Counted from the first letter of the stretch, positions 12,685 through 24,263 are shown. The stretch is DNA of 64,000 bases from Gerris lacustris (GCA_951217055.1 OX578280.1:16655394-16719393); one strand, 5' to 3'. Numbers and translations: made by a program. The notes: generated by a model from the sequence alone, not told the origin.

Positions 12685-12868
12685 GTCACCAACCTGATTT
12701 TAATAACTTCACTTCATTAGCCATTCATTCTCTACTATTTACAAAATAATTAAGTTGGCAATCCTTCTTTTTCTCCATACTTTTTGAGTTCAGGGAAGAA
12801 TAGACTTACTTAGGCCCTCTAAACTAATTCAAAATAATAACTTTTTTCCTTATTTTTATGATTGAAAG
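12685..12868 (-). repeat. Family F right part
   Basis: Continues the family F copy interrupted at 11,235. It matches the reverse complement of 27,225-27,400 (tctactatttacaaaataat; gagttcagggaagaa). Confidence 0.7.
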
Positions 12869-13401
12869 TAAGTGATTTCGGATTGAAACATTTTCGATTT
12901 TAAACCAAAAAAAGTTTCAGATCTAAATTAGTAATTTCGGCTGTATTTTTGTGGAGCTTACGTTGTGCGATGTGAAAAATTAAATGTTGTAAAATTTTCG
13001 TTCTTCAGAACAATCACATAGCGCTACCTTCGTTAGAAAGTATAACATAAATTATATAAATAGTTTTTTAGAATGATAATTCGCAAAAATCATTTTCGTC
13101 ATTTTATGCTTCATTTGGAAGACAGTTTTATTCATCGCACCCTAACATCTGCTTGTCAATGCAATTAAATCGACACAAACCAATTCAATTATTATTATTA
13201 TTATTATAGATATTTATTTGACTATTAAGTAAAATGTAATATAATATTATTTGATTGAATGCGTTTTTATTTTTATTTGCACAGACCTATTTAACTAATA
13301 AAAAAGTAAGTCTTAAGTACTTGCGCTCAGTTGACACTCAAGAGTTTGTAAGGTCTGCGCTCAGTCGACTCTCAGTTTGTTACTTCCACGCTCAATCGGT
13401 T
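12869..13401. other. Unassigned stretch with direct-repeat copy
   Basis: Contains an (att)n run near 13,190-13,205 and, at 13,302-13,374, the second copy of the 72 bp direct repeat first seen at 11,102. No gene seen. Confidence 0.5.
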
Positions 13402-13757
13402 CACTCCCCTTATATCTGCTATTAAAAGTGCTAACAATTATTGTTATTTATTAAAATAATAAATAAAAACTGTGCAATGGATGAAAATGTGTATTTCCTC
13501 CCTATAGGAGATAAAATATTGTATGTACCTCGTGAGTAAAGTGCTATAATTCCCCTCGCGATAATTATCTCCCTCGGCTTCGCCTCGGGAGCTAATTAGC
13601 GTTATTCCCTCTGATACGCCTCGGGAATTAAAAAGTCTAATTCCCTCGGCTTCGCCTTCAGAGACCATGGTTTATTCGGCTTCCCCTCAAGAACCAACTT
13701 ATTCGCTCAGGGAATAATGGCTTACTTTACTCCCTAGGTGCATAAATAACTATTAAG
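13402..13757 (+). repeat. Family G repeat, copy 1
   Basis: It aligns with 27,505-27,836 in the same orientation, from cttatatctgct to tccctaggtgcataaataac. The body contains repeated ccctcggcttcgcctc words and mirrored gagtaaag/ctttactc words. The frame at 13,444-13,668 (minus) arises from the ccctcgg repeats and is not judged a gene. Confidence 0.7.
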
Positions 13758-14919
13758 AGATAATATCTAAAAACATCTTTTGATAATCATAATTTTTGTT
13801 TTACATAGAATACCATAATCCAACTTTGAATTTTGATTGTTGATAAAAAAAAAAAAAAAATTTTATTAAGAAAATAATTATTAAATTTTTTTCTCACAAG
13901 AAAAAATTCTTAACTCCACAAGAAGTGACTTTTAGCCGAGAGTTTCTCTGTCGTTATTAGTTGCAGGGCTTTCTTTTCTTTTCTTCAGGGCTACTTTATT
14001 AATTCAAACTAAGCTCCCGTGTTTTTTCCCCCACTTTTCCTCTTATTTTTTTGTAAGTAAAGAGGACCTCAGGGGCTTTATTTTTTTGCGCTCTTCTTCA
14101 GTTCCCACGAAGTTCATTTTGTTTTTCTTTTTTCTCTTCCTTCTTTACTTTCCCCCTCCCCTTCCTTTTTTTTACTTTAAATCTTTCTAAATTGGGTCTC
14201 AAAATAGAAACTTTTTTTTTCATCGTTGTTTCCACTCTCACTCTCTCTTGTATTGTTAATGAAAATTTCGTAAAAAAAAAAAATAGTCGACCTAGCTCTT
14301 TTTTTTGAGGGCAAAAGAAAGATGAACTTTTTTAAAATAATAAAAAGATTTCAACAATATCAAAAACGTTTTTTCCTTGCAAATCTTTTAAAATGGTAAA
14401 AGAAAAACTGGAATTAGACTTAACAAAAATATAACAGAAAATTCTAGGGTATTCCAAATGAGTATTTCAAATTAAAATATCTTATATTATTTAACATTGC
14501 TTTTGATAACACTATCAGAAGTTTAACATTAGAATCTTCAATTTTAGGCACAAAACTTAAAAATGATAATATTACAATAGTTTACAAGTATATTTAGTAT
14601 AAGCTTTTCACACAGGTAATTCTTTTAGCGAACTTTCGAAGAAAACTCAGCTATTGCAATGACTTCAAAATGTAATGCGAATTTTTGAAAATTTTCTCCA
14701 TGGAACACACTTTTTTTTAAGTATTTATGTATTATATGTGTATATGTGTCACTCCAGACGATTCTCACCCTAGGATGCACTTAAAAATTCCAAACAAATT
14801 TTAAAATGTCTATAATATCAAAAGAAAGGATGAGTTCATTGGCCAGAAATCAGAAGTCCATATAGGGGTCAAATTTTGACAATTTAGGGTCAAATATAGC
14901 ATAAAACGTGTTTTTTCCA
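13758..14919. other. Unassigned, pyrimidine-rich and poly(A/T) stretch
   Basis: The part 13,970-14,290 is strongly C/T-biased on the plus strand. No gene, RNA gene or repeat copy was recognised. Confidence 0.4.
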
Positions 14920-15070
14920 TTTTACCCCCCTCTTATATGAAAATATGACAAACGTTTACATAACAACAATTACTGTACTCTTAAAGAGCTTTCCAACGAC
15001 ATGCATCTTGAAGGGTAAATACTATTTTGACTTTTGTACCCCGTACCCCTGTGTCCTGTGTACCAGATTT
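14920..15070 (+). repeat. Family A fragment, copy 2
   Basis: Matches the middle of family A (attttacccccctctta; gagctttccaacgacatgca; cttttgtaccccgtacccct). Both flanks of the family are missing. Confidence 0.7.
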
Positions 15071-15631
15071 TCTTTTTCACCCATCTAAAATTCTCCTATA
15101 TTATCATAAGCTTATAATACGCAGATTTCTTTAAACATTCGCTCATTAAATCATGGTGCATGACTGGTCTTTTTTAGTTTGTGGAAGTAATGCCCCGAGT
15201 TTGGGACTAAAATTCATTTCTCGATTTCGAATCGGGGCATGATTTTTGTGATCATGTGTTGTATATTAAAGGAATTTTATGACATTAGTTTACAATAGGT
15301 TGTTATGTTGGTTGCAACATTGTAGCTGTCACATTTTTGTTAATTCTCAAATAAAGATTGTTGAGAACATTTATTCAAAATCTGCCCAGAAGTTTAGGCT
15401 ACACACAAACAACAAACTACATGGATATTTTTTGGACTCCATTTTTGGGAATTCAAAACATCAATTTGGAATTTTCACGCCATCACCTCTTTATATATAC
15501 TATGTATATGATAAATTAAAAATCTGTTAACTAGGCAGAAGAAACCAGAATGGATCTTTCAAATGTTTAAAGGAGTTTTGAAGTCGTAATATTTAATTTT
15601 TGAATCCTGATTCTGAATCTCTGGTTCATTT
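15071..15631. other. Unassigned, with family B fragment
   Basis: About 15,180-15,255 resembles the family B interior (ctaaaattcatttctcgatt). The plus frame at 15,279-15,530 has no recognisable family and lies in AT-rich DNA, so it is not called a gene. Confidence 0.4.
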
Positions 15632-16257
15632 TTACTTTCTCATATAAAGAGAAAGTATTGTGATGGCGCGAAAATTCGATTTTGAGATTTTGATGGATTT
15701 CCACGTTTTGAGGTCCCCTGAGTCCAAAAAAGTGGTTTTTAAAAAATGTCTGTCTGTCGTCTGTCTGTCGTCTGTCTGTCGTCTGTGCAGACGCCTGGAG
15801 CCTAAACTACTGGGCCGATTTTGACGAAATTTGGCATACATGTTCAGAAAAATCATACCCCGAGGCGAAATCGAGAAATGAATTTTAGCTCTAAATTTGG
15901 GGGCGCTACCCCCCCAAAAACTCTGAAAAAACATGAAAAAAAATTATTTCTCGAAAACGGTTCCGACGATTTTGATTAAGAAATTCTAAAATGTAGTCCA
16001 TTTGAATACGAATCTAACGATATAAGCCGTTTTCCCGGGAAAAATCTAGTTCCTGAGATATTAGCTTAAAACGCGGACGGAGAGAGCCCGGGTTCGATTC
16101 CCCGCCCAGGAAAAGTTATTTTTATGATAAATTTTGATGAAATGTTCAATAATATTTAAATGTAAATTTGAAAACTAATAAATGGAAACACTGGGCTAAG
16201 TAATTATAAACTGGTATATGAGAAAGTTTGTCTGAGTTGTCTCGGACCGATTTTTTT
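15632..16257 (-). repeat. Family B repeat, full copy, with tRNA-like box
   Basis: Ends: ttactttctcatataaagag and tatgagaaagtttgtctgag, followed by the shared outer word ctcggaccgattttttt. A (gtctgtc)n block lies at 15,748-15,784. At 16,060-16,115 it holds agcttaaaacgcgg and, 15 nt on, gggttcgattccc, a good RNA polymerase III B box. The bracketing ttcctg/caggaa could form an acceptor-like stem. The family is repeated at 23,207, 38,805 and 54,198. It may have captured a tRNA-related sequence; its transposition class is unknown. Confidence 0.7.
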
Positions 16258-16944
16258 AATATAAATCATTAATGTTTATTTTATCTGCTCAGAATGGAAA
16301 TCATTAGAAGTCTACTGATATAAATTGTTTTGCTCAAAATCTATAATCCGTTGTTACTTTTAAATAATTGTTTTATTATTTTTAAATTGTTAAATAAGTA
16401 ATTTTGTTATCCTTAGGACATTATAATTTCAATAAAGAACTTGATACTACGTTGAAAATTTAATATTTACTTTCTCTACACTGATTAAGAAAAGAAAGAT
16501 CTGAGGAAAACACTTTTTAGATGTGAAACTTGATAAAGTTGTAACTCTTTAATTTTCTAGACGGAAAGGAAGTATTCAAAGTAAATGATGTGAAGCAGTG
16601 CTCGTGAAGCACAGGGACAGGATAATGAGTAAACTTGCTGGTAAGGTTGCGTCAGTGTCTGTAGATGACACGTAGTTCGATGCACGCTTGGCTGACTTGG
16701 CCCTCTGGGTTTGATGCTTTAATGCCGCCAAGAGATTCCTTACTTCTAACGTGTTAATTCCTTCCTCTTCTTTATCTTTGTTCTCAAAATGTTTGCTGCA
16801 TTTTCTCAGTAATCATTTTTTCCGGGAAGAGTTACCTAAAAACAGAAGAATCTGTTGTAAAGTTCAATGTTCATTATTGAGTTTACTGCATTATTATCTT
16901 TGTCTTTGTAAGTAATAATTTCAAGATAAAAAGAACTTTTTATA
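16258..16944. other. Unassigned stretch
   Basis: No long frame or repeat relation found. The last ~30 bp (caagataaaaagaactt) are part of the flank shared by family C copies. Confidence 0.4.
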
Positions 16945-17534
16945 TACTACGTTTTTAAATTTTCTGTTGAATCGTATGTATTGTTGATAATATAATTGGT
17001 TTTGTTATATAATATATAATGTTAGTGAAAAAAAAAATAGTTCCGAATTTATTTACTTCACATAAATGACAACCATCTAGAGAGCTGATCTTAAACCTAT
17101 AAAAGGACAAATCTTTGTACAACGGATCTCCCCAACACCAAATGTAAAGCGTGCCATCGATATATTTGAAATAATATAATCGATAAATACTATAATCGAT
17201 ATTTTCTGTTTTGCTGTCATTCAATGTTTATCTATCACAAATTTGAGACCCGTCAAAATGAAGATAGCGTAAATATGGGACATGGCAAAACAAATAAAAT
17301 AACGCGGATTTTTTCCTAACTAACTTTCCGTACAGCAAAATTAGCTGAAAACCAATTTAATTCTGCTGAAAGATGGCTAAAAGTATTAAAATAATGCATT
17401 GTCATCGTGTTCTGAGCTATGCTATTCTATTCTAATGTCTAGCTATTCGGGAAGTTAGTTAGAAATCGATTGCCAGATGTGTACCGGACAAACAAACAAA
17501 CAAACAAGAAAACAAGCTAATAAAAACGTAGTAA
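16945..17534 (-). mobile_element. Family C TIR element, copy 1
   Basis: It is bounded by tactacgttttta and the complementary taaaaacgtagta, and aligns throughout with the plus-strand copies at 20,899-21,465 and 45,919-46,465. Internal landmarks are gatggttgtcatttatg, gacgggt, ggctaaaagtattaaaataa and a (caaa)n block. The ends are short and AT-rich, flanked by A/T-rich sequence. No transposase frame; non-autonomous. Confidence 0.75.
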
Positions 17535-17548
17535 AAAATGAGAATGAC

Positions 17549-17674
17549 ATGTCATCAATTCCATGGGGTCCACCTCAGAGAACGGAAGAGGAAGCAATGC
17601 GATTTGAAAAGTGGTTCATTATGCTACAACCCTATACTAAACCTCCCAAGCGAGCTCAATCCGAACTAAAGTGA
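17549..17674 (+). CDS. Possible small ORF or exon, 41 codons
   Basis: From the ATG at 17,549 a frame runs 41 codons to TGA, beginning MSSIPWGPPQRTEEEAMRF and ending AQSELK. The composition (Trp, Pro, Glu, Lys, few Ile/Asn) differs from the AT-driven noise frames elsewhere, and it starts only 15 nt past the end of a family C element. Against a functional gene, a diverged inverted duplicate of the same region lies at about 17,985-18,100 and carries stops. I do not recognise the protein. It may be a terminal exon, a processed fragment or part of a repeat. Confidence 0.3.
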   Translation: MSSIPWGPPQRTEEEAMRFEKWFIMLQPYTKPPKRAQSELK

Positions 17675-17984
17675 TCACGTGGTCACTGGTCCCCACAGAC
17701 GTTTGTCAACAAATCCTTGTCAGTAGCATTTATTTGATACCACACTCAAAGAAGATTGCTATCGGTTATCTAGGAACTTACGCGTTTATTAACGACGTCA
17801 CTACCTTTAGATAATTAATAAGGTCAACAACCAACACTAAAGTACATATTTATAAAGAAAACTGTATTAAAAATAAAAATATTAAATGTCTTAAGAAAAT
17901 ATCACTTATTCTTATCAGCTGATATCAGATAAATTTCTGAGAGTTTTTATCGAGATATCGATAATGTTTCACCAAACTGCCGCT

Positions 17985-18100
17985 TGAAAGTGTTAGTATA
18001 GGGGTGTAGCATAATGAACCACTTTTTGAGACCCAGAGTCTAAAGTATTGTTCCCTCTACCCCTTCCTTGCTCTGAGGTGTCCACTATTTACTTGAACAT
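17985..18100 (-). pseudogene. Inverted diverged duplicate of the small ORF region
   Basis: The reverse complement shares aaagtggttcattatgctac and nearby cacctcagag with 17,569-17,640, with indels and in-frame stops. The pair forms inverted arms about 310 bp apart. It is either an inverted duplication of a gene fragment or the arms of an unrecognised foldback repeat. Confidence 0.5.
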
Positions 18101-18137
18101 AAGATGTGTCAAATTTTTGTGTTGTTAAATTTAATTA

Positions 18138-18659
18138 TTGCTTACCGAAGGTAATAGAAGCTATGTAATCGTTCTGAAGGTTCTAAATTTATTTACGTCT
18201 CCTATTTCAAAAATTCTAGGTGAGAACCTACATATCATAAAAACTACTCGTCCAATTTTAATGAAATTTGAATGGTAGGTCATAATTAGCCCATGGTTGG
18301 TGCAACAAGTTTCAACCTTCTCCGCCAATTTGTTTCTCTTCCACATGCGCACAAACAATTTTTTCTTTTTTTTTTACAGCTATATCTTCAAAAGTACTCA
18401 TCTGATTTCTTATGAAATTTGGATGGTTTATCAAAAGTAGACTGAAGATAGTACCAGATTAATTTCAACCGTCTGTGCTGTGTAACTTTTGCATAATTGA
18501 TACTTTAATTCATGTAAAAAATCAAAACAATTTTGACATTAAAAAAAACTGTGGAAAAAAATTAAATAAATTCGATAATAATGGGTTGTAAAAGCATATA
18601 ATCATTAAAGTATACAAAATAGGTCTCGAGGAAGCTATGTGCCACATTAATTGGCTGAG
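18138..18659 (-). repeat. Family E repeat, copy 3
   Basis: Starts at a shortened hairpin end (ttgcttaccgaaggtaatag) and ends gaggaagctatgtgccacat. The interior carries the words tccaattttaatgaaatttg and catggttggtgcaacaagtt. No gene. Confidence 0.6.
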
Positions 18660-19358
18660 TATTTTTTTGTATTGACATCATTCATTGCAAGATGAATCAT
18701 TACAAAACTTGATAAGTAACCAATTCAAAGGCGGACATAAAAGTATCCAAATGGCTTAAAGCCTACCCTTTTTCTAACTAAAACGAAACAACAAACTAAT
18801 CTGATAGCAATTCCCACAGAGATGAGACTTGTTTCATACGAATTTTTCCGTTACTAGAAATTAATAATGAATAGCAAATTGTTTAATACTTAATTGTTGT
18901 CCACAGGGGCTAGTCATCGTCGGTTAATTGATAATATATTATATATTATATTTAGAGGCAACTAACTTTTGGAAATAAATTTGGATACCCCAGATACTTC
19001 AATGGAAAAACTAATATCACTTAGACTCAGACCATATGCAGACATAATGGTTCAGCAATATGACGAAGATCTATAACATGTATTCAAAGAGTAGTTCGGT
19101 AATAGAGGATGCGGAATGCTTTAATAATAAAACACTGATATCCTTAGAGAAACCCAAGAGAATTGTTCTTTTACGGTAAAGCCATCAAAAGAATTCCAGA
19201 ACCCTCCTCAACCTAGAACTGTTTACCTACAAAAAAGGCATCCTTTATCCTTAGTCTCAACCAATCCCAGCTTAGCTGTACCCACAATCCTAACCCTGCA
19301 TTAATTTTTCCCCTGTTATAGCTATCAGGAGCTCCTTTCCTATTTTTACATCCTATCT
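18660..19358. other. Unassigned stretch
   Basis: A short plus frame around 18,968-19,075 reads as LRLRPYADIMVQQYDEDL before a stop and looks protein-like, but matches nothing I can name. No gene is claimed. Confidence 0.3.
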
Positions 19359-20176
19359 TTGCAAAAGATTCCAAGATTCCGCATCATCCAATCCAATCAG
19401 GCTTTAGTAAATCTTTCCGACCAAGAGATAAAAAAAATCCCTTTTTTCCTTAAGGTATTTTTTTCTTTTGCTTTACCTTTTTACCATTTTCTAGAGAAAC
19501 ACTTTCGCATCCTTCATCCTTTCTTAAGATTTTTTTTCCTAACGTTCTTGTACCTCTCGAATGGAATGGATTTCAGCCTTATACATACTTTTTTACCTTA
19601 CCTTTATCCCCTATTCCACTTTCAGAGACACGACTTCTCAAGAATTAACTGGGAAGGATTTTTTTTTTCTCTCGGTCTTCCTCTCTTCCTTTTTGCTTGG
19701 AAGGAAATCTTCCTTAATACGTTTCTAACGACCTCCACTCACCCTCCTATCTGCTTCTGATGGAAAGAAAATTCCTTTACCTCTTTTATCCACCTCTTTC
19801 TCAGGTGATTCGGCGAAACATGGGGATAGCACGCAACAATCGAGCCGAACATAGGAAAAAAATCTTTACCAACAATACATGTTTTTCTACAAGGTTTACT
19901 TCGGAAAACATACGTCTATATTTTTTATTTTTATTTTACAAAAGTAGAGGCAATGCTTTGAATAACAATGAAAGGTTTGAGAAATTTTCACTCGTAAATG
20001 GTTCGTGTTTACGGATTCCAAACAGTATTTTCTTCACGGATTCACGTCTATACAATAAGATTGATTTATGTAAATATATTAAACGTAAAAAACAACTTAT
20101 GAATTCTAAATCTAGATTTAAATATTTGCGGAATGACCAAACGAAATTAAAACGAAAATTTAGTTACTTAAGATAA
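19359..20176 (+). CDS. Two consecutive unrecognised ORFs (133 and 138 aa)
   Basis: Frames 19,359-19,760 and 19,760-20,176 follow one another with the second ATG overlapping the first stop (TGATGG). The first is Phe/Leu-rich because the plus strand is pyrimidine-rich; the second is Lys/Arg/Asn-rich and basic. Neither shows a domain I recognise, and no promoter or splice context supports them. Their length exceeds most frames in the window, so they are recorded, but chance frames or a decayed gene are more likely than a functional gene. Confidence 0.15.
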
Positions 20177-20898
20177 TTAAATACTAGAATATTTAGTAAC
20201 TAAAGTGAAGCTTGAAATTAATTTAGCAATAATCAAATACAGTCAGTAATTTATTCTACTGTCCTAAATCGGTTAATTGATAATGTAGTTTATGTATAAT
20301 GTGCGTTTAGTTTATAAGTAATTAGTCATGATTGCAATCAACTTCGAACATTCTGCAAACTTAATTATTCAAATTAAGCCTAGCTAGTAATTAAGTGAAG
20401 AAACTATAATTTTATAGATTACATTCTACATATTAAATTAAGAATATTATCTTCAAAGAAGATAACTAATTTTAGCGTACATTACAAGTTGAGGTTTATT
20501 AACACTTAACTGGAACCAACACGTATTACAACTCTGCGTAAATATGCCCAAAACAGTCAACTCTTGCAAAATCCATAACAAGTTTCTAAGCAGAAATTCA
20601 TTGAGTGGTTTCCTCTATTCTCTGACCCTCTCTAACTCAAACATATTCTTTCCCTTATCACTCTACACTACACGTTTAAATTTAAAAGAATTTTCTGACT
20701 TTAGGAATTAGGCAACATGAGGGTTCAATGTAGTATAGGACTCTGCATAACATTATATTTTTAAAAAGATCTTAATACAAACCATAGAGGGAAAATATAA
20801 ATACAATATCACATCTATATGAGACAGTTTGTCTATGATGTCTGGACCGATTTTTTTAAAATAATATCTCAAATAATGACAAGATAAAAAGAACTTCT
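20177..20898. other. Unassigned, with family B terminal fragment
   Basis: About 20,815-20,868 is the terminal word of family B (atgagacagtttgtct...ggaccgattttttt). The remainder shows no gene. Confidence 0.45.
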
Positions 20899-21465
20899 TA
20901 CTACGTTTTTATTAGCTTGCTTTCCTGTTTGTTTGTTTGTTTGTTTGTCCGGTACAAATCTGGCAATCGATTTCTATCTACTTCCCGAATAGCTAGACAT
21001 TTGAAACTTTTAGCATAGCTCAGAACACGATGACAATGCATTATTTTAATACTTTTAGCCATCTTTCAGCAGCATTTAATTGGTTTTCAGCAAATTTTGC
21101 TGTATGGAAAATTAGTTCGGAAAAAATCCGCCAGTTATTTTATTTGTTTTGCCATATCTTATATTTACAATCTTCATTTTGACGGGTTTCAAATTTGTGA
21201 TTTTTATAAATAAGAGATAAACTATATATTATTTATATTATTTCAAATATATCGATGGCACGGTTTAGATTTGGTGTTGGGGTTATCCGTTGTACAAAGA
21301 TTTGTCCTTTTATAGGTTTAAGATCAGCTCTCTAGATGGTTGTCATTTATGTAAAGTAAATAAATTCTGAACTATTTATTTTCTCTAAGATTATATATTA
21401 TACAACAATATCAATTATATTATCAACATTACATACGATTCAACAGAAAATTTAAAAACGTAGTA
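20899..21465 (+). mobile_element. Family C TIR element, copy 2
   Basis: Full copy in plus orientation, from tactacgtttttattagc to taaaaacgtagta. It retains the (tttg)n block, the ggtaca word, the gccatctttcagcag block and gatcagctctctagatggtt. It lies 36 bp upstream of an oppositely oriented copy. Confidence 0.8.
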
Positions 21466-21501
21466 TATAAAAAGTTATTTTTATCTTGAAATTTTATTAT
21501 A

Positions 21502-21832
21502 TACTACGGTTTTAAATTTTCTGTTGACTAAATAAAAAATCATAAATTTGAAACCCGTCAAAATGAGTGTGAAAACAAATGAAATGTGAAAACAAATTAA
21601 AAAAACTTGCGGATTTTTTACGAACTAACTTTCCATACAACAAAATTGGTTGAAAACATATTACATTCTGCTGAAAGATGGCTAAAAGTATTAAAATAAT
21701 GCATTGTCATCGTTTTATGAGCTATTCTAAAAGTTTCAAATTTCTAGCTACTCGGGAAGTTAGTTAAAAGTCGATTGCAAGATTTGTACTGGACAAACAA
21801 ACAAACAAGAAAGCAAGCTAATAAAAACGTAG
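21502..21832 (-). mobile_element. Family C TIR element, copy 3, internally deleted
   Basis: Opens tactacggttttaaatttt and closes aataaaaacgtag. It lacks about 240 bp of the interior between ctgttgac and cccgtcaaaatga relative to the other copies. Together with copy 2 it forms a tail-to-tail inverted pair. Confidence 0.75.
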
Positions 21833-23206
21833 AGAAATTAGATTTATTCCGGAGAACAAAATATGATTGATTAGATTCGGATTTAAATAGACTATATTTT
21901 AGAATTATTTTATTGAATCACAGGAACCATTTTTGAGCAATAACTTATATCACGTATTTTTCAGAGTTTTCAAGGAGTAGCGCATCCAAATTTGGAACTA
22001 AGATTAATTTATCGATTTCGACATGCTAAATATGAACTAATATGGTAAATATAATCATAATCGGCCATACTTTTCTGATGTTTGTATAATTTAGCTATCT
22101 ATTAATGTTGCTGGATCACATTTGGAAATTAGTGTGGCCGTTAAAAAAAAAAAAAAATCATAAAACTTATCGATAATGATAAAAAGGTAGGTATATTGTG
22201 TCATAGTTGAGATTTCTCGAGAAGTTAGATGAAAAAGGGTGGAAAATATTCAGAATGGAGAAGGAAGATTGAAAGTTATAAACACAGGCAAGGCCCGGAG
22301 GCTTAGGACTCTCAAAGTGAAAAAGAGGCCAGTATGTAGGGTAGAGTTATAGAGAACAACACAGTAGGACGATAAATCAATGTTACACTGTTGGCACCGC
22401 TGTATTATAAATATGCTGGGTGCCGCGGTAGGATATAGGAGGGCTAGAGAGTGAGGCAAGTGTTTGTTATTTACCTGCGTCGTGGTTTGCTATGTGTTTC
22501 TGTTTCATTGTGTCAGAGTGTGTTCAAGTTAGCTTGTTTCCCTTCTCTTCAGGCAGTAGTATGTCAGTGGGTGCTCTGTCGTACTACAGCTTCCTCCTAA
22601 CTGGGATCCATGTGTGTGAGCACCATGTGCACACAGGGCCAAAGAATTTCCAGTGCATTAATATTTCAGACAGTTTACCCCCCACTCTACTCTCTCTTCC
22701 CCATGCCTCGTTTTTTTCTCTATTTTTTTTGTGTTTTTTTTTTTTTTTTGGACGCATGAAAAATTCCCAAAAGAACCCTTCAGAATGCTTTCACATGGGC
22801 TAAGAATAAAAACAAATAATATATAATATCCGATCTGTCAATCTATATCGGAATAAATAAAAATACATTTTTCTATTTATAACTAAGGGGGGGGGTCTAC
22901 CTCTAGTTTCGTTCGTAAACCCCCGCAGCCACACCGCGGGCTCAACCCAGCGAATTCACTACTCAGAGTGCTATGCACCATTTCCATCAGTGTGATATCG
23001 ACCTTATGAATTAAAAGACCAAATTGATTACATAAATTATAAATAAAAAAAAAATAATAATAATAATTTTCATGGAATTAATACATCACCTTTTAAAATT
23101 ATTGATAAATAAAAAAAGTACGACAACCCAACACTAACTCTTAAAAACAATATTCGATATTAAGACTCGGCCACCACAATGTTCTCCATTATTTTAAAAT
23201 AATAAA
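21833..23206. other. Unassigned, with small family B fragment
   Basis: 21,958-22,025 resembles the family B interior (agagttttcaaggagtagcg). 22,670-22,760 is T/C-rich. The frames at 22,250-22,459 (minus) and 22,492-22,803 (plus) have low-complexity composition and no recognised family. Confidence 0.4.
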
Positions 23207-23700
23207 TAAAATCGGTCCGAGACAACTCAGACAAACTTTCTCTTATACGAGTTCATAATGACTTTATCCAGTTCATAAGTTTTCGTATTTTCGTAGGTAC
23301 ATTTAATTATTTTTTAAACATATCAATAAAAATTTATCATAAAAATAACTTCTCCTTAGCGGGGAATCGAACTCGGTCTCTCTCTGTCAGCGTTTAAATC
23401 TATTCTCTCAGGAACTAGATTTTTCCTAGGAAACCGACATCGATAGATTCATTTTTAAATGGTCAACATTTATCAAAATCGTCGGAACCGTTTTCAAAAA
23501 AAAAATTTTTTCACGTTTTTCAGAGTTTTTTGGGGGTAGCGCCCTCAAATTTGAAGCTAAAATTCATTTCTCTTATTTCGTCTTTGGGTAAGATTTTTCT
23601 TAACAAGTATGCCAAATTTCGCCAAAATCGACACAGCAGTTCAGGCTTCAGGCGACTGCACAGACATTATAGTCACTTGTATTCGAATCCAAAAAACTTG
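23207..23700 (+). repeat. Family B repeat, 3'-truncated
   Basis: Begins aaaatcggtccgagacaact and keeps the tRNA-like box in reverse (ggggaatcgaactcg), then stops after gactgcacagacattata, before the second terminus. The frame at 23,530-23,763 is a shadow of this repeat. Confidence 0.75.
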
Positions 23701-23813
23701 AGGCCTGATGTCGAATGCTCTACACCTGAGCTGAGAATTTTTCAATATTCTGTAATAAATTAGTAATTTATTTTAAAGGAAAAACTTTTTATAAATATAT
23801 TTCGTCTACAACT

Positions 23814-24263
23814 TTGCTAATTCCTGGTCTTATATTACTTTGCTTTGTAAGTTTCATCTCTTTTAAAGGAATATCAGAACAGCGTTACCTAATTGTTCTT
23901 ATGATTCGTTTGCGATCAAACCATGGAATTTGCAAATCATATCTGCATAAAATAAGAAAAGTTGATAACCCTAACTTTACTACATGCAATGAAAGAGAAG
24001 ATCTAGAGCACATCGTTATGTCTTGTAAGAAATTTGCTAAGCAGAGACATGTTTTATTCCAGCGCATACAAAATCATATAACCCTCCCCTTTAGCTACAC
24101 AACTCTTTTGTCCAGTAGATCAATCAATATTTATAAATCCATTTTTTCAAAGTTTCATCTCACACCTATCAAAAAAATGTTGAAAATAAGACCAGTTTTT
24201 AAAAATGGTATTTTTATAATCATTATTTTTATTCTATTTTTTAATTCGACTCGCCTTCGATAG
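23814..24263 (+). pseudogene. Non-LTR retrotransposon C-terminal fragment
   Basis: The 149-codon frame contains, at residues ~31-80, RLRSNHGICKSYLHKIRKVD then a Cys-Asn motif, EDLEHIVMSCKKF and a following Arg. In Jockey/R1/CR1-like LINEs the region after the reverse transcriptase has the arrangement R-R-(S/T)-G-H...L.......C......E...H....C. One Cys of the usual CxxC pair is replaced here (TCNE), and no reverse transcriptase precedes it, so this is a 5'-truncated, decayed tail. The last ~40 residues are hydrophobic AT-rich read-through. The clade cannot be set from this piece. Confidence 0.65.
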
